64,000 bases of DNA from Shewanella mangrovi (GTDB taxonomy: Bacteria; Pseudomonadota; Gammaproteobacteria; Enterobacterales; Shewanellaceae): assembly GCF_000753795.1 (NCBI RefSeq), contig NZ_JPEO01000010.1:1-64000 (forward strand), written 5' to 3'. Positions within the stretch are counted from its first letter, which is position 1; each line of letters starts with the position of its first letter. Below the pieces are notes generated by a model. It did not search any database. It was not told where the DNA came from and saw only the letters and a program-made list of their open reading frames with translations. Of this stretch, positions 45,401-55,588 are shown piece after piece. A program made the translations under genes and the position numbers.

Positions 45401-45675
45401 CCGGTATCAACCCACGTTTGGTGAACAAGGTACACGAAGGTCGTCCACACATTCTTGACCGTATGAAGAATGGTGAATACACCTACATCGTCAACACCAC
45501 CGAAGGTCGTCAAGCCATTGAAGACTCTAAGCAACTGCGTCGTGGTGCCTTGCGTTACAAAGTGAACTACACCACTACCTTGAATGGTGCATTTGCTACC
45601 TGTTTGTCGCTGAATGCTGATGACCGCAACAATGTGGCCTCTGTACAAGAGCTGCACGCGCGCATCAACAAATAA
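42451..45675 (+). CDS. carB: Carbamoyl-phosphate synthase large subunit
   Basis: 1074 residues, the full bacterial length. Two homologous ATP-grasp halves (about 1-400 and 550-935) make carboxyphosphate and carbamoyl phosphate, joined by an oligomerisation domain (about 400-550) and ended by the MGS-like allosteric domain (about 936-1074, regulated by UMP and ornithine in E. coli). Motifs [20 protein letters not shown] and [18 protein letters not shown] mark the two halves. Confidence 0.97.
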   Translation: MPKRTDIKSILILGAGPIVIGQACEFDYSGAQACKALREEGYRVILVNSNPATIMTDPGMADATYIEPIHWEVVRNIIAKERPDAVLPTMGGQTALNCALELEERGVLKEFNVEMIGATADAIDKAEDRARFDKAMRAIGLECPRAGIAHSMEEAQKVLDDVGFPCIIRPSFTMGGSGGGIAYNIEEFEEICTRGLDLSPTNELLIDESLIGWKEYEMEVVRDRNDNCIIVCSIENFDAMGVHTGDSITVAPAQTLTDKEYQLMRNASMAVLREIGVETGGSNVQFGVNPKDGRMVIIEMNPRVSRSSALASKATGFPIAKVAAKLAVGFTLDELMNDITGGRTPASFEPSIDYVVTKVPRFNFEKFAGANDRLTTQMKSVGEVMAIGRTFQESVQKALRGLEVGKNGFDPVVDLNDADAISRIRRELKDPGSDRIWYIADAFRAGMSIDDIFTLTNIDHWFLVQIEEIVKLEQQVAAVGLAGIDADFLFKLKRKGFSDARLAEVLGISESEMRKLRHRLEIYPVYKRVDTCAAEFATDTAYMYSTYEEECEANPSDREKIMVLGGGPNRIGQGIEFDYCCVHAALAMKEDGYETIMVNCNPETVSTDYDTSDRLYFEPVTLEDVLEIARLEKPKGVIVQYGGQTPLKLARALEAAGVPIIGTSPDAIDRAEDRERFQQAIRRLEMKQPENDTVTTVEGAVASAEKIGYPLVVRPSYVLGGRAMEIVYEEQDLRRYFNEAVKVSNESPVLLDHFLDDAIEVDIDAVCDGKLVVVGAIMEHIEQAGVHSGDSGCSLPPYSLSPQIQDEMREQVRKLAFELGVIGLMNVQFAVKDNTIYMIEVNPRAARTVPFVSKATGVSLAKIAARVMAGQSLEAQGFTQEVIPPYFSVKEVVLPFNKFPGVDPLLGPEMRSTGEVMGVGETFAEAYAKAQLGAAPKDSPRSGRALLSVRNSDKKRVAELAKQLIALGFEIDATHGTAVVLGEAGINPRLVNKVHEGRPHILDRMKNGEYTYIVNTTEGRQAIEDSKQLRRGALRYKVNYTTTLNGAFATCLSLNADDRNNVASVQELHARINK

Positions 45676-45689
45676 CGACTGATAAGTTG

Positions 45690-45719
45690 AAAAAAGCCAC
45701 ACTTAGGTGTGGCTTTTTT
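45690..45719 (+). terminator. Terminator of carAB
   Basis: AAAAGCCACAC-TTAG-GTGTGGCTTTT followed by Ts. Confidence 0.9.
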
Positions 45720-45953
45720 GTTTTGTGCGCAGTCAATCAGATAAATTTGTGAGTGGCACTGGTATGAACTTCATAGCTTAGGTAAGCTGTTAGTAAGATG
45801 AATTTATGTCGATAGCTGACGCATCAAGCACTCATAAGTACTTCTTGGCGCCATTTAATCATTCATAGCGCGCCCAATTAATTACCTTATTCCATCTGTG
45901 CTGGCTTTATAGCCTGCATAGGACGCTTTTGTTTTACAGGAGGCGAAAAATTC

Positions 45954-46430
45954 ATGAACAAAGTTCCAATGACACAGCAAGGTGCAGAACAATTACGTAA
46001 GGAATTGGACTACCTGAAGTTTGAACATCGTCCAGCGCTGAGTGAAGCGATTGCGACAGCGCGGGAGTTGGGCGACTTAAAAGAGAACGCCGAATACCAT
46101 GCAGCACGGGAAGAGCAAGGGATCTGCGAAGCGCGTATCCGTGACATCGAAGGCAAGTTATCGAACGCGCAAATTATTGATGTCACCAAAATGGAAAACA
46201 CCGGTCGCGTCATTTTTGGGGTAACGGTGACCATTTTGAATCTCGATACCGATGCTGAGGTTAGTTACCGCATTGTGGGTGATGACGAAGCTGATATTAA
46301 GGCGAATCTGATTTCAGTTAATTCACCCATCGCTCGTGGTTTAATTGGTAAGAGCGTAGGCGATGAAGTCAGCATTCAAACGCCGGGCGGTATTGCCGAT
46401 TACGAAATCATTGAAGTTCAGTACATCTAA
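45954..46430 (+). CDS. greA: Transcript cleavage factor GreA
   Basis: 158 residues, the normal size. The N-terminal antiparallel coiled coil carries the RNA-polymerase active-site tip with acidic residues ([20 protein letters not shown], about 37-56), and the C-terminal domain is FKBP-like. It rescues backtracked polymerase. A strong AGGAGG precedes the ATG. The 278-bp stretch between carB and greA holds the carAB terminator and the greA promoter region, with no gene seen. Confidence 0.96.
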   Translation: MNKVPMTQQGAEQLRKELDYLKFEHRPALSEAIATARELGDLKENAEYHAAREEQGICEARIRDIEGKLSNAQIIDVTKMENTGRVIFGVTVTILNLDTDAEVSYRIVGDDEADIKANLISVNSPIARGLIGKSVGDEVSIQTPGGIADYEIIEVQYI

Positions 46431-46494
46431 CACGGGTTAATTACGGCTGGTTAAGGCTGTATTAATGGATGTTATTGAAAATAGCCGGTAAAAC

Positions 46495-46527
46495 AAAAAA
46501 GGAAGCCAGTTGGCTTCCTTTCGTTTT
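46495..46527. terminator. Bidirectional terminator between greA and yhbY
   Basis: GGAAGCCA-GT-TGGCTTCC (46501-46518) with AAAAAA before and TTTCGTTTT after. It serves the convergent greA and yhbY. Confidence 0.9.
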
Positions 46528-46539
46528 GTGGTCAGTTGC

Positions 46540-46839
46540 TTATTTTGCTTTTGGTAAAGCAATCTTCTTCTCTTCCGATTGACGGAAGATAACCAGCACG
46601 TGACCGATTAACTGGACTTTGACGGACTGAGTTTCCCGTACAATGGCATCAACGATAGCTGCTTTCAGTTCTCTGTCTTCAGACGCCACTTTAACTTTAA
46701 TCAGTTCATGGTGGGACAGGGCATTATCAATTTCAGCCAGTACTCCCTCAGTCAGACCATTGGCACCAAGCAGTACCACTGGCTTTAACGAGTGTGCCAG
46801 TCCTTTGAGATACTGTTTTTGTTTGGTTGTTAAGTTCAT
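46540..46839 (-). CDS. yhbY: Ribosome-assembly RNA-binding protein YhbY
   Basis: 99 residues of the CRM domain: LTTKQKQYLKGLAHSLKPVV, the GANG loop (LLGANGLTEGVL) and HHELIKVKV. It binds pre-50S particles in E. coli. The ATG at 46839 matches the E. coli start; a TTG three codons earlier is unlikely. It is divergent from rlmE, as in E. coli, where both genes act in ribosome biogenesis. Confidence 0.95.
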   Translation of the reverse strand: MNLTTKQKQYLKGLAHSLKPVVLLGANGLTEGVLAEIDNALSHHELIKVKVASEDRELKAAIVDAIVRETQSVKVQLIGHVLVIFRQSEEKKIALPKAK

Positions 46840-46929
46840 TTTTACCAACTTTCGACGAGTTACTGTTGAAAAGGCGCTATTCTACCCTTATATAGGCTTC
46901 GTGTAACTCAGATTTGTTGCGGAATTTAA

Positions 46930-47559
46930 ATGTCAGGAAAAAAGCGAACTGCCAGCTCCACTCGCTGGATGCAGGAACATTTCGACGATCATTATGTCAA
47001 GTTAGCGCAGAAACGTGGCCTGAGGTCGCGCGCAGCGTTCAAGTTAGAAGAGTTACAGCAAAAAGACCTGCTCATTAAACCCGGCATGACCGTTGTTGAC
47101 TTAGGCGCCGCCCCGGGGGGCTGGTCGCAAGTCGCGGTTAAGCTCGTGGGTGACAGTGGCAAAGTGGTGGCTTGCGATATTTTGCCGATGGACCCAATCG
47201 TTGGCGTCGATTTTCTCCAAGGCGACTTCCGCGAAGAGAAAGTGTTGGACGCTTTGCTGACCCGAGTGGGCGATGAAAAAGTCGATGTCGTGTTGTCTGA
47301 TATGGCACCTAATATGAGCGGCGCCGGCGCAGTTGACCAACCAAGGGCAATGTATCTTGTTGAATTGGCTTTAGATATGTGCCATCAAGTGTTAGCGCCT
47401 AACGGTAGTTTTGCAGTAAAAGTTTTTCAGGGTGAAGGTTTCGACGAATATATGAAAGCTGTTCGAGATGCCTTTAAAGTCGTAAAAACCCGAAAACCAG
47501 AGTCTTCGAGAGCCCGCTCGCGGGAAGTCTATCTGGTAGCGACAGGGTATAAGTTGTAG
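46930..47559 (+). CDS. rlmE: 23S rRNA (uridine2552-2'-O)-methyltransferase RlmE
   Basis: RlmE (FtsJ/RrmJ) methylates U2552 of the ribosomal A loop, a late 50S step. 209 residues with SAM motif [12 protein letters not shown] (about 56-67) and the K-D-K tetrad elements in [19 protein letters not shown] and FAVKVFQG. It is 42 bp before ftsH, the conserved rlmE-ftsH heat-shock pair. Confidence 0.96.
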   Translation: MSGKKRTASSTRWMQEHFDDHYVKLAQKRGLRSRAAFKLEELQQKDLLIKPGMTVVDLGAAPGGWSQVAVKLVGDSGKVVACDILPMDPIVGVDFLQGDFREEKVLDALLTRVGDEKVDVVLSDMAPNMSGAGAVDQPRAMYLVELALDMCHQVLAPNGSFAVKVFQGEGFDEYMKAVRDAFKVVKTRKPESSRARSREVYLVATGYKL

Positions 47560-47601
47560 TACCCTGAATGATGTAGGTCTCAATACTGAGAGGTTGGATA
47601 A

Positions 47602-49551
47602 TTGAGTGACATGGCAAAAAATTTAATCCTGTGGGTAGTCATCGCGGTAGTGCTGATGTCTGTCTTCCAAGGATTTTCTCCTTCGTCATCTTCGTCACAG
47701 AAGATGGAATACTCAACGTTTTTGGATGACGTCCGTTCAGGTCAGGTTGCTTCTGTGGAAGTAAAAAGCGACCAGCGCACCATTGAAGGTTCGCTTAAGA
47801 CTGGCGAGAAATTTGTCACCATTATGCCGATTTACGACCGTGATCTGCTCAATGATCTCGATCGCAAAGGTGTTGCGATGAAAGGTCAGGAAGCAGAAGA
47901 ATCTGGTTTCCTAACTCAAATTTTCATCTCTTGGTTCCCAATGTTGCTGCTGATTGGTGTATGGATTTTCTTCATGCGTCAGATGCAAGGCGGCGGCGGT
48001 AAAGGCGCTATGTCATTTGGTAAAAGCAAAGCCAAATTGATGAGCGAAGATCAGATTAAAACCACTTTCGCTGATGTGGCTGGCTGTGATGAAGCCAAAG
48101 AAGAAGTGAAAGAGTTGGTGGATTATCTGCGTGACCCAACTAAATTCCAGAAATTGGGTGGCCGCATTCCAACAGGCGTACTGATGGTTGGCCCTCCCGG
48201 TACAGGTAAAACCTTGCTGGCTAAAGCAATTGCTGGTGAAGCCAAAGTACCGTTCTTTACCATTTCTGGTTCTGATTTCGTTGAAATGTTCGTCGGTGTC
48301 GGTGCATCGCGTGTACGTGACATGTTTGAACAAGCCAAGAAATCAGCACCTTGTATTATCTTTATCGACGAAATCGACGCAGTAGGTCGCCAGCGTGGCG
48401 CGGGTCTCGGTGGCGGTCACGATGAACGTGAGCAAACCTTGAACCAAATGCTGGTGGAAATGGACGGCTTTGAAGGTAACGAAGGCGTTATCGTGATTGC
48501 CGCGACTAACCGTCCAGACGTGCTTGACCAAGCCTTGTTACGTCCAGGCCGTTTCGACCGCCAAGTCGTGGTTGGCTTGCCAGACGTACGTGGTCGTGAG
48601 CAGATTCTGAAAGTACATATGCGTAAAATCCCGCTGAGCGATGATGTTAAAGCCAGCGTGATTGCCCGTGGTACGCCAGGCTTCTCTGGTGCTGATTTAG
48701 CGAACTTGGTCAACGAGGCGGCTTTGTTTGCTGCGCGCGGTAATCGCCGTGTAGTGACCATGGAAGAGTTTGAACGCGCCAAAGACAAGATCATGATGGG
48801 GGCAGAGCGCCGCTCAATGGTGATGTCTGAATCAGAAAAAGAGTCAACCGCATACCATGAAGCAGGCCATGCGATTGTTGGCTGCTTAGTGCCTGAGCAT
48901 GATCCGGTACACAAGGTAACGATTATTCCTCGCGGTCGCGCATTGGGGGTAACCTTCTTCCTTCCTGAAGGTGACTCCATCAGTGAAAACCGCCGCAAGC
49001 TAGAAAGCCGTATTTCGGTTGCCTATGGTGGTCGTCTGGCAGAAGAGATCATCTACGGTGCTGAAAAAGTATCGACTGGTGCTTCGCAGGATATCAAGCA
49101 AGCAACGGCGATTGCCCGCAACATGGTGACCCAATGGGGCTTCTCTGAAAAACTCGGCCCATTGCTGTATGCGGAAGAGGAAGGAGAAGTGTTCCTCGGT
49201 CGCTCTATGGCGAAAGCCAAACATATGTCGGATGAAACCGCAGCTATCATCGATGCGGAAGTAAAAGCTATCATTGAACGCAATTATCATCGTGCCGAAC
49301 TATTGCTGAAGGATAACCTCGATATTTTGCATGCGATGAAAGATGCATTGATCAAATATGAGACGATTGACTCTCGCCAGATTGAAGATTTGATGGCGCG
49401 TCGAGATGTGCGCCCACCGGTTGATTGGCAGATGGATGATAAAGGTTCAGACGACAGTGGCAATAATGGCAGCGCGTCAAAAGACTCACCGCTGAGCGAT
49501 AAGCCTAAGTCAGATAGCGATTTATCGAATCCGGGTGAATCGCATCACTAA
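47602..49551 (+). CDS. ftsH: ATP-dependent zinc metalloprotease FtsH
   Basis: A membrane-bound AAA+ protease that degrades LpxC, sigma-32 and misassembled membrane proteins in E. coli. 649 residues: two TM segments (about 7-22 and 104-124), AAA domain with Walker A GPPGTGKT, Walker B IIFIDEID and [22 protein letters not shown], and zinc site HEAGH. The C-terminal tail is Ser/Asp-rich and variable. The TTG at 47602 follows GAGAGG; an ATG three codons later (MAKNLIL) matches the E. coli start and is an alternative. Confidence 0.96.
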   Translation: MSDMAKNLILWVVIAVVLMSVFQGFSPSSSSSQKMEYSTFLDDVRSGQVASVEVKSDQRTIEGSLKTGEKFVTIMPIYDRDLLNDLDRKGVAMKGQEAEESGFLTQIFISWFPMLLLIGVWIFFMRQMQGGGGKGAMSFGKSKAKLMSEDQIKTTFADVAGCDEAKEEVKELVDYLRDPTKFQKLGGRIPTGVLMVGPPGTGKTLLAKAIAGEAKVPFFTISGSDFVEMFVGVGASRVRDMFEQAKKSAPCIIFIDEIDAVGRQRGAGLGGGHDEREQTLNQMLVEMDGFEGNEGVIVIAATNRPDVLDQALLRPGRFDRQVVVGLPDVRGREQILKVHMRKIPLSDDVKASVIARGTPGFSGADLANLVNEAALFAARGNRRVVTMEEFERAKDKIMMGAERRSMVMSESEKESTAYHEAGHAIVGCLVPEHDPVHKVTIIPRGRALGVTFFLPEGDSISENRRKLESRISVAYGGRLAEEIIYGAEKVSTGASQDIKQATAIARNMVTQWGFSEKLGPLLYAEEEGEVFLGRSMAKAKHMSDETAAIIDAEVKAIIERNYHRAELLLKDNLDILHAMKDALIKYETIDSRQIEDLMARRDVRPPVDWQMDDKGSDDSGNNGSASKDSPLSDKPKSDSDLSNPGESHH

Positions 49552-49570
49552 TTGAATCCTCGATTAGCAG

Positions 49571-49597
49571 AAAACCCCTTTTTAAGGGGTTTTCTTT
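49571..49597 (+). terminator. Terminator of rlmE-ftsH
   Basis: AAAACCCCTT / AAGGGGTTTT hairpin followed by CTTTTT. Confidence 0.88.
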
Positions 49598-49652
49598 TTA
49601 TGTTTGTGTTGTTAAAGGTCGGAATTGCACCGTTCCGCTTTTTGGAGGCCAT

Positions 49653-50489
49653 GTGTTTACCTTAACGTCTGGTAATAAGCAGTTAGTATTGGACTCGCCC
49701 AAAGTCATGGGCATTTTGAACGTTACCCCTGATTCATTTTCTGATGGTGGTAAATTCTCCCAATTTGATTTGGCATGTAAGCATGCAGACGAAATGATTG
49801 CCGCAGGCGTGCATGTTATCGACATCGGTGGTGAGTCTACCCGCCCCGGAGCTGCAGAAGTTTCAGAAGCCGAAGAGCTCGACCGTGTTGTGCCATTGGT
49901 AGAGTATGTAGCACGAAATTCAGACACCTGGATCTCGGTCGATACCAGCAAAGCTGCAGTGATGCGTGAATCAATCGCCCATGGCGCACATTTGATTAAT
50001 GATATTCGCTCTCTAACTGAACCGGGCGCATTAGAGGTTGTCGCGGAAGCACAAGTCCCCGTGTGCATTATGCATATGCAAGGTCAGCCAAAAACGATGC
50101 AGCAAGCGCCGCAGTACGATGATGTTGTGGCGGAAGTGATTGAATATTGTCAGCAGCGCACAGCTGAGTGTATTGCTGCAGGATTGACCAAAGAGCAAGT
50201 TATCCTCGATCCGGGATTTGGCTTTGGTAAAACACTAGCGCATAATTATCAGCTATTAGCGCAGTTGAATCGATTTAGTGATTTAAATCAGCCGTTACTT
50301 ATCGGATTGTCAAGAAAGAGTATGATAGGTAATCTATTACACCGTCCTGTTGAGCAACGTCTCGCTGGTAGCCTCGCAGGGGCTATGCTCGCTGCTCAGC
50401 AAGGTGCACATATTATTCGCGTTCATGATGTGCAGGAAACGCTTGATGTGCTGCGGGTTATGACGGAAACGCAATCGGCTGGCCGTTGA
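49653..50489 (+). CDS. folP: Dihydropteroate synthase
   Basis: Condenses p-aminobenzoate with the pterin pyrophosphate; the sulfonamide target. 278 residues with [15 protein letters not shown] (about 19-33), [29 protein letters not shown] and GLSRKS. GTG start preceded by TGGAGG. It is 22 bp before glmM, the conserved ftsH-folP-glmM order. Confidence 0.96.
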   Translation: MFTLTSGNKQLVLDSPKVMGILNVTPDSFSDGGKFSQFDLACKHADEMIAAGVHVIDIGGESTRPGAAEVSEAEELDRVVPLVEYVARNSDTWISVDTSKAAVMRESIAHGAHLINDIRSLTEPGALEVVAEAQVPVCIMHMQGQPKTMQQAPQYDDVVAEVIEYCQQRTAECIAAGLTKEQVILDPGFGFGKTLAHNYQLLAQLNRFSDLNQPLLIGLSRKSMIGNLLHRPVEQRLAGSLAGAMLAAQQGAHIIRVHDVQETLDVLRVMTETQSAGR

Positions 50490-50511
50490 GAATTTAGTAA
50501 AAGGTACAAAC

Positions 50512-51849
50512 GTGGGTAAACGGAAATTTTTTGGTACTGATGGTATTCGTGGCAAAGTTGGCGCAGGCAAGATGACGCCAGAATTGGCATTGAAACTAGG
50601 CTGGGCCGCTGGGCGAGTTTTATCCCGCAATGGTACGCGTAAGGTGCTAATTGGCAAAGATACGCGAATTTCTGGTTATCTGTTTGAATCAGCACTCGAA
50701 GCTGGACTATCGGCAGCGGGCTTAGACGTCTTGTTGATGGGGCCAATGCCAACTCCAGCAGTGGCATATCTTACCCGAACCTTCCGTGCAGAAGCCGGCA
50801 TTGTGATTAGCGCGTCGCACAATCCCTATTATGACAATGGCATTAAGTTCTTTTCCTCGCTCGGCACCAAACTTGATGATGCGTTAGAGTTGGAAATCGA
50901 AGCTGAGTTAGAGCGTCCGTTAGCCTGTGTAGAATCTCACTTACTGGGTAAAGTATCACGTATCAGTGACGCTGCTGGCCGTTACATCGAATATTGTAAG
51001 GGTAACTTTCCTACCGATCAGACACTTGAAGGATTAAAGATCGTCGTCGATTGCGCTCACGGCGCTACCTATCATATTGCGCCAAGTGTTTTCCGAGAGT
51101 TGGGTGCAGACGTCATTGTGATAGGTGATAAACCTAATGGTACCAACATCAACGACAAAGTCGGTGCGACTTCCATGGCTGCAATCTGTAGCACCGTGGT
51201 TGAGGAACAAGCAGATTTAGGTATTGCCCTCGATGGTGATGGTGACCGTATCATGATGGTTACCAAAGAGGGACGTGTCGTTGATGGTGATGAGATCCTG
51301 TACATTTTAGCGAGTGACACTTATCACCGTGGGCTGTTACGTGGTGGTGTAGTCGGTACTCAAATGTCGAATTTAGGCTTAGAACTCGCCTTAAATGAAT
51401 TGAATATTCCATTTGCGCGCTCCAAGGTCGGTGACCGTTACGTGATGGAAATGCTGGCTGAGAAAGATTGGCGCATTGGCGGAGAAAACTCTGGCCATAT
51501 TGTCAATTTAGATCATGGCACCACCGGCGATGGCATCGTAGCGGGTATTCAGGTTTTGGCGGCCATGTGTCGTCGTCATCTGACTTTGGAACAGTTGATT
51601 GAGCCAATTACCTTATTACCACAAGTATTATTGAACGTACGTTTCGAAGGTAATAGCAATCCTATTGACTCAAGCGAAGTTCAGCAGGCGGTTGCTACCG
51701 TTGAGCAAAAGTTAGCGAATACAGGTCGTGTTCTGCTGCGCAAATCAGGGACTGAACCGCTGATCCGTGTTATGGTGGAAGGCACTGACGAGGCAGTTGT
51801 TACTCAACATGCTGAGTATATTGCCGCCGCAGTCAAGCAAGTTGTTTAA
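50512..51849 (+). CDS. glmM: Phosphoglucosamine mutase
   Basis: Interconverts glucosamine-6- and 1-phosphate for UDP-GlcNAc, and so for peptidoglycan and LPS. 445 residues with the N-terminal [10 protein letters not shown], phosphoserine loop [16 protein letters not shown] (about 99-114), metal-binding DGDGDR and sugar-binding GGENSGH. The start is GTG, 22 bp after folP. The 181 bp after it carry a hairpin and the tpiA promoter region. Confidence 0.97.
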   Translation: MGKRKFFGTDGIRGKVGAGKMTPELALKLGWAAGRVLSRNGTRKVLIGKDTRISGYLFESALEAGLSAAGLDVLLMGPMPTPAVAYLTRTFRAEAGIVISASHNPYYDNGIKFFSSLGTKLDDALELEIEAELERPLACVESHLLGKVSRISDAAGRYIEYCKGNFPTDQTLEGLKIVVDCAHGATYHIAPSVFRELGADVIVIGDKPNGTNINDKVGATSMAAICSTVVEEQADLGIALDGDGDRIMMVTKEGRVVDGDEILYILASDTYHRGLLRGGVVGTQMSNLGLELALNELNIPFARSKVGDRYVMEMLAEKDWRIGGENSGHIVNLDHGTTGDGIVAGIQVLAAMCRRHLTLEQLIEPITLLPQVLLNVRFEGNSNPIDSSEVQQAVATVEQKLANTGRVLLRKSGTEPLIRVMVEGTDEAVVTQHAEYIAAAVKQVV

Positions 51850-51889
51850 ACAAAACGCTTATAAATAAATCATAAAAATTAAATGGTTA

Positions 51890-51919
51890 AGTGTTATTAC
51901 TACGGGGTGTGATAACACT
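51890..51919 (+). other. Inverted repeat after glmM
   Basis: AGTGTTAT (51890-51897) pairs with ATAACACT (51912-51919) around a 14-nt loop. No T tract follows, so it is a weak terminator candidate or an operator near the tpiA promoter. Confidence 0.4.
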
Positions 51920-52030
51920 AAGCATAAAAAGTGTTCGAACGTCGTTGAAAACACAAAATTTGTTGGGCTGGGTATTGTAACTTGATAACTGGTCCGCTAT
52001 TATTCACGCCGCTTTCTAAGGAGATGGTCA

Positions 52031-52813
52031 ATGGCTCTTAGACGCCCGATGGTCGCCGGTAACTGGAAAATGAATGGTAGTGCGTTATTGGCGCAAGAGC
52101 TATTCAAGAAATTTGCCGCAAAGCTCAATAATGACGCCGTTGAGGTGGTTTTATGCCCTCCAACTGTTTATCTGGAAAGTGTTAGGCAGCAGCTAGAACT
52201 GCACCGAGAAGCGCTTAATGGTTCGATTGTTCGAATGGGAGCGCAAAACCTGAGTCAGCACGATTTTGGTGCTTACACAGGTGAAATCTCTGGCGGTATG
52301 TTGACTGACGTTGGTTGTAAATATGTCATCATCGGACACTCTGAAAGACGTAGAATGTACGGTGAAACCAGCGATGTAGTCGCCGAAAAGTTTGCTGCAG
52401 CACAAAAGCATGGTTTAACACCGATTTTGTGTGTGGGTGAGTCAGGTCCGGCACGTGAAGCACGGCGGACATTTGAAGTCCTCGCAGAAGAATTGGATGT
52501 CGTCATTGAAAAAAATGGCACCATGGCCTTTGATAACGCCATTATCGCCTACGAGCCACTATGGGCTGTAGGAACTGGTAAAAGTGCGACGCCTGAACAG
52601 GCACAGGAAGTGCACGCGTTTATTCGCAAACGCCTTTCTGAAGTTTCACCCTTTATCGGTGAAAATATAAGAATTTTGTACGGTGGCAGTGTGACGCCGA
52701 GCAACGCGGCTGATTTGTTCGCCCAACCTGATGTAGACGGTGGACTAATTGGTGGCGCAAGTTTGAACTCTACCGAGTTCTTGAGTTTGTGTGCCATAGC
52801 AACGAGCGCGTAA
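52031..52813 (+). CDS. tpiA: Triose-phosphate isomerase
   Basis: 260-residue TIM barrel of glycolysis. N-terminal VAGNWKMNG (catalytic lysine K14), IGHSERR (catalytic histidine), AYEPLWAVGTGKSA (catalytic glutamate with flexible loop 6) and LYGGSV phosphate loop are all intact. AAGGAG precedes the ATG. It is 2 bp before secG, as in many gammaproteobacteria. Confidence 0.97.
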   Translation: MALRRPMVAGNWKMNGSALLAQELFKKFAAKLNNDAVEVVLCPPTVYLESVRQQLELHREALNGSIVRMGAQNLSQHDFGAYTGEISGGMLTDVGCKYVIIGHSERRRMYGETSDVVAEKFAAAQKHGLTPILCVGESGPAREARRTFEVLAEELDVVIEKNGTMAFDNAIIAYEPLWAVGTGKSATPEQAQEVHAFIRKRLSEVSPFIGENIRILYGGSVTPSNAADLFAQPDVDGGLIGGASLNSTEFLSLCAIATSA

Positions 52814-52815
52814 TT

Positions 52816-53160
52816 ATGTACCAAGTACTGATTGTAGTTTATCTGTTGGTAGCATTAGCCCTGATCGGTCTAATCCTGATCCAACAGGGTAAAGGAGCTG
52901 ATATGGGAGCCTCTTTTGGCGCCGGTGCATCAGCAACTTTGTTTGGTTCTTCAGGTTCAGGTAACTTTCTGACAAGAAGCACCGCAATTCTGGCAATTTT
53001 ATTCTTCGTTTTGAGTTTGGCGATTGGCAACATGAGTGCTAACCACGCTAAGCAAGAAGATAGCTGGCAAGATTTAGGTGCGGCTGGTGCGGTGAAAACT
53101 GAACAGCAAGCGCCAGTCACTCCAGCGCCTCAGAAATCTGAAGAGAAAATTCCAGACTAA
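52816..53160 (+). CDS. secG: Preprotein translocase subunit SecG
   Basis: 114 residues with two TM helices (about 1-21 and 51-71) and the conserved linker LIQQGKGADMGASFGAGASATLFGS. It stimulates SecYE-SecA translocation. The C-terminal tail is polar. The ATG at 52816 gives the standard MYQVLIVVYL start. It is followed directly by the tRNA-Leu gene, as in E. coli secG-leuU. Confidence 0.95.
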   Translation: MYQVLIVVYLLVALALIGLILIQQGKGADMGASFGAGASATLFGSSGSGNFLTRSTAILAILFFVLSLAIGNMSANHAKQEDSWQDLGAAGAVKTEQQAPVTPAPQKSEEKIPD

Positions 53161-53171
53161 AAGCAATTTTA

Positions 53172-53258
53172 GCCGAGGTGGTGAAATTGGTAGACGCGCA
53201 GCCTTGAGGTGGCTGTGACCTAACGGTCGTGCGGGTTCAAGTCCCGCTCTCGGCACCA
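53172..53258 (+). tRNA. tRNA-Leu (anticodon GAG)
   Basis: An 87-nt class II tRNA with a long variable arm. Acceptor GCCGAGG pairs with TCTCGGC (G-U at the last pair), then A-CCA encoded. Anticodon GAG is at 53206-53208, T-loop GGTTCAAGTCC. It matches E. coli leuU in sequence and location. Confidence 0.96.
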
Positions 53259-53338
53259 AGTTAATTCTGTTTAAACTGGTTAGTTTACACAGAGTTATTG
53301 CAAGTTTTACGCTAACTAAGTAAAATTGCAGCAGTTGA

Positions 53339-53415
<77 letters not shown>

Positions 53416-53470
53416 GCTCCAAGTGTTATCATATAGGTAACACTAATACAGGTTCTCGGAACAGCAACAG

Positions 53471-53493
53471 CCTCGTATTAAACGGGGTTTTTT
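53471..53493 (+). terminator. Attenuator-like terminator between tRNA-fMet and rimP
   Basis: CCTCGT-ATTAA-ACGGGG is followed by TTTTTT. It stands between the tRNA and the rimP start, where E. coli has partial terminators, and would let tRNA be made in excess over the operon mRNA. Confidence 0.75.
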
Positions 53494-53578
53494 GTTATCT
53501 GAACCTAGCGTTTTACTGCGACGTTCGGCAGTGTGATACTGGGGCTATATGCCCTTTTTTAGTTTCAGGAGTATTCAT

Positions 53579-54034
53579 TTGGCAACATTGGAATCAAGAC
53601 TCGAAGAGATGCTGACACCGGCGATAGAAGGTTTAGGATATCAGCTTTGGGGCATTGAATTCGTGAAGGCGGGTAAGCATTCAACGCTTCGCATCTATAT
53701 TGATAGTGAAAATGGCGTGAACATTGAAGATTGCGCGGCTGCGAGCCGTCAAGTCGGTTCAGTGCTGGACGTTGAAGATCCTATTCCGTCTGAATATACC
53801 CTGGAAGTATCTTCTCCCGGACTAGATAGACCACTTTTTAAAGCCGCTCAATATCAAAGCTATATCGGTGAAGATGCCAAAGTGCAACTGACAATGCCGG
53901 TAGCTGGAAGCCGTAACCTTAAAGGTTGTATCACCCAAGTAGATGGGCAGATGTTGACGCTGAAAGTGGATGGTAAGGAACTGGTTATTGCCTTGGATAA
54001 CATCCGAAAAGGCAACTTGATAGCTAAATTTTGA
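53579..54034 (+). CDS. rimP: Ribosome maturation factor RimP
   Basis: 151 residues needed for 30S maturation. The TTG at 53579 follows AGGAG at 7 bp and gives [12 protein letters not shown], like the E. coli start; a longer ATG at 53549 would place the AGGAG inside the gene. Conserved blocks are [18 protein letters not shown] and [13 protein letters not shown]. It is 26 bp before nusA. Confidence 0.95.
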   Translation: MATLESRLEEMLTPAIEGLGYQLWGIEFVKAGKHSTLRIYIDSENGVNIEDCAAASRQVGSVLDVEDPIPSEYTLEVSSPGLDRPLFKAAQYQSYIGEDAKVQLTMPVAGSRNLKGCITQVDGQMLTLKVDGKELVIALDNIRKGNLIAKF

Positions 54035-54060
54035 TGAATTCAAGGTGAACGAGGCAAGAC

Positions 54061-55560
54061 ATGAATAAAGAAATTTTGCTGGTCGCTGAAGCGGTATCCA
54101 ACGAAAAGGCCGTACCCCGTGAGAAGATTTTTGAAGCCTTGGAAATCGCACTGGCTACCGCTACTAAAAAGAAATACGAAGGTGATATCGACGTTCGTGT
54201 AGCGATCGACCGTAAGAGCGGCGACTATGAAACATTCCGTCGCTGGTTAGTGGTAGACAACCAAGGCGAATTGCTCGAAAACCCATATCGCGAAATCACC
54301 TTGGAAGCGGCGCAGATCGACGCGCCAGATATCCAGCCTGGTGAATATGTCGAAGATGAAATTGAATCTGTTCAGTTTGACCGTATCACAACGCAAACGG
54401 CTAAACAGGTTATTGTGCAGAAAGTCCGTGAAGCTGAACGTGCGCAAGTTGTTGAACAGTTCATTGATAAAGAAGGCGAACTGGTTACCGGTATTGTGAA
54501 GAAATCTAACCGCGATAGCATCGTGGTAGACTTAGGTAACAACGCTGACGGCGTCTTGTACAAAGAAGATATTATTCAACGTGAATCTTTCCGCCCAGGC
54601 GATCGTGTGCGTGCATTGCTGTATGCGGTACGTCCTGAAGCTCGCGGAGCGCAACTGTTTTTAACTCGCACTAAGCCAGACATGCTTATTGAGCTGTTCC
54701 GTATTGAAGTACCGGAAATTGCTGATGAGATGATCGAAGTGATTGGTGCGGCCCGTGACCCAGGTAGCCGCGCGAAAATTGCGGTGAAATCTAATGACCG
54801 CCGTATCGATCCTATCGGTGCGTGTGTGGGGATGCGTGGTGCTCGCGTGCAAGCCGTGACTAACGAGCTGAGCGGTGAGCGTATTGATATTGTGTTATGG
54901 GACGATAACCCAGCACAATTCGTAATTAATGCCATGGCGCCTGCTGATGTGGCCTCTATCGTTGTAGACGAAGATAACCATTCTATGGATATCGCGGTAG
55001 AAGCTGACAGTCTGGCACAAGCCATTGGCCGTAATGGTCAGAACGTTCGTTTGGCGACTCAACTTACGGGTTGGGAGCTGAACGTAATGACAGTCGACGA
55101 ACTGAATGCTAAGCATCAGGCCGAGAGTGCTAAGGTGACTTCACTATTCGTGAACGCTTTGGATATCGACGAAGACTTTGCTCAAGTCCTTGCTGACGAA
55201 GGTTTCACTTCTCTTGAAGAAGTGGCCTATGTACCAGCATCTGAGCTGTTGTCTATCGATGGTCTTGATGAAGATATCGTCGCTGCGCTGAGAGAACGTG
55301 CGAAAGCTGCGTTGTCGACTCGCGCACTGGCCTCAGAGGAAGCGCTGGACGGAGCCCAGCCAAGTGACGAATTGCTCGGATTACCAGGACTGGAACGCCA
55401 TCTCGCGTTTGTACTCGCCAGCAAAGGTGTAGTTACTCTTGAAGATTTGGCCGAGCAAGGTATTGACGACTTGATCGATATTGAAGAATTGACAGAAGAG
55501 AAAGCTGGTGAGCTGATTATGGCTGCCCGCAATATCTGTTGGTTTGGCGAAGAAGCATAA
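54061..55560 (+). CDS. nusA: Transcription termination/antitermination factor NusA
   Basis: 499 residues: N-terminal RNA-polymerase-binding domain (1-about 130), S1 (about 135-200), two KH domains (about 200-345), and two acidic C-terminal repeats (about 364-425 and 440-495) that contact the alpha subunit or N protein in E. coli. [14 protein letters not shown] and [12 protein letters not shown] are the KH signatures. It is the second gene of the rimP operon. Confidence 0.97.
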   Translation: MNKEILLVAEAVSNEKAVPREKIFEALEIALATATKKKYEGDIDVRVAIDRKSGDYETFRRWLVVDNQGELLENPYREITLEAAQIDAPDIQPGEYVEDEIESVQFDRITTQTAKQVIVQKVREAERAQVVEQFIDKEGELVTGIVKKSNRDSIVVDLGNNADGVLYKEDIIQRESFRPGDRVRALLYAVRPEARGAQLFLTRTKPDMLIELFRIEVPEIADEMIEVIGAARDPGSRAKIAVKSNDRRIDPIGACVGMRGARVQAVTNELSGERIDIVLWDDNPAQFVINAMAPADVASIVVDEDNHSMDIAVEADSLAQAIGRNGQNVRLATQLTGWELNVMTVDELNAKHQAESAKVTSLFVNALDIDEDFAQVLADEGFTSLEEVAYVPASELLSIDGLDEDIVAALRERAKAALSTRALASEEALDGAQPSDELLGLPGLERHLAFVLASKGVVTLEDLAEQGIDDLIDIEELTEEKAGELIMAARNICWFGEEA

Positions 55561-55588
55561 GTCGGTCAACAGAGAGGGGAGTTAACGG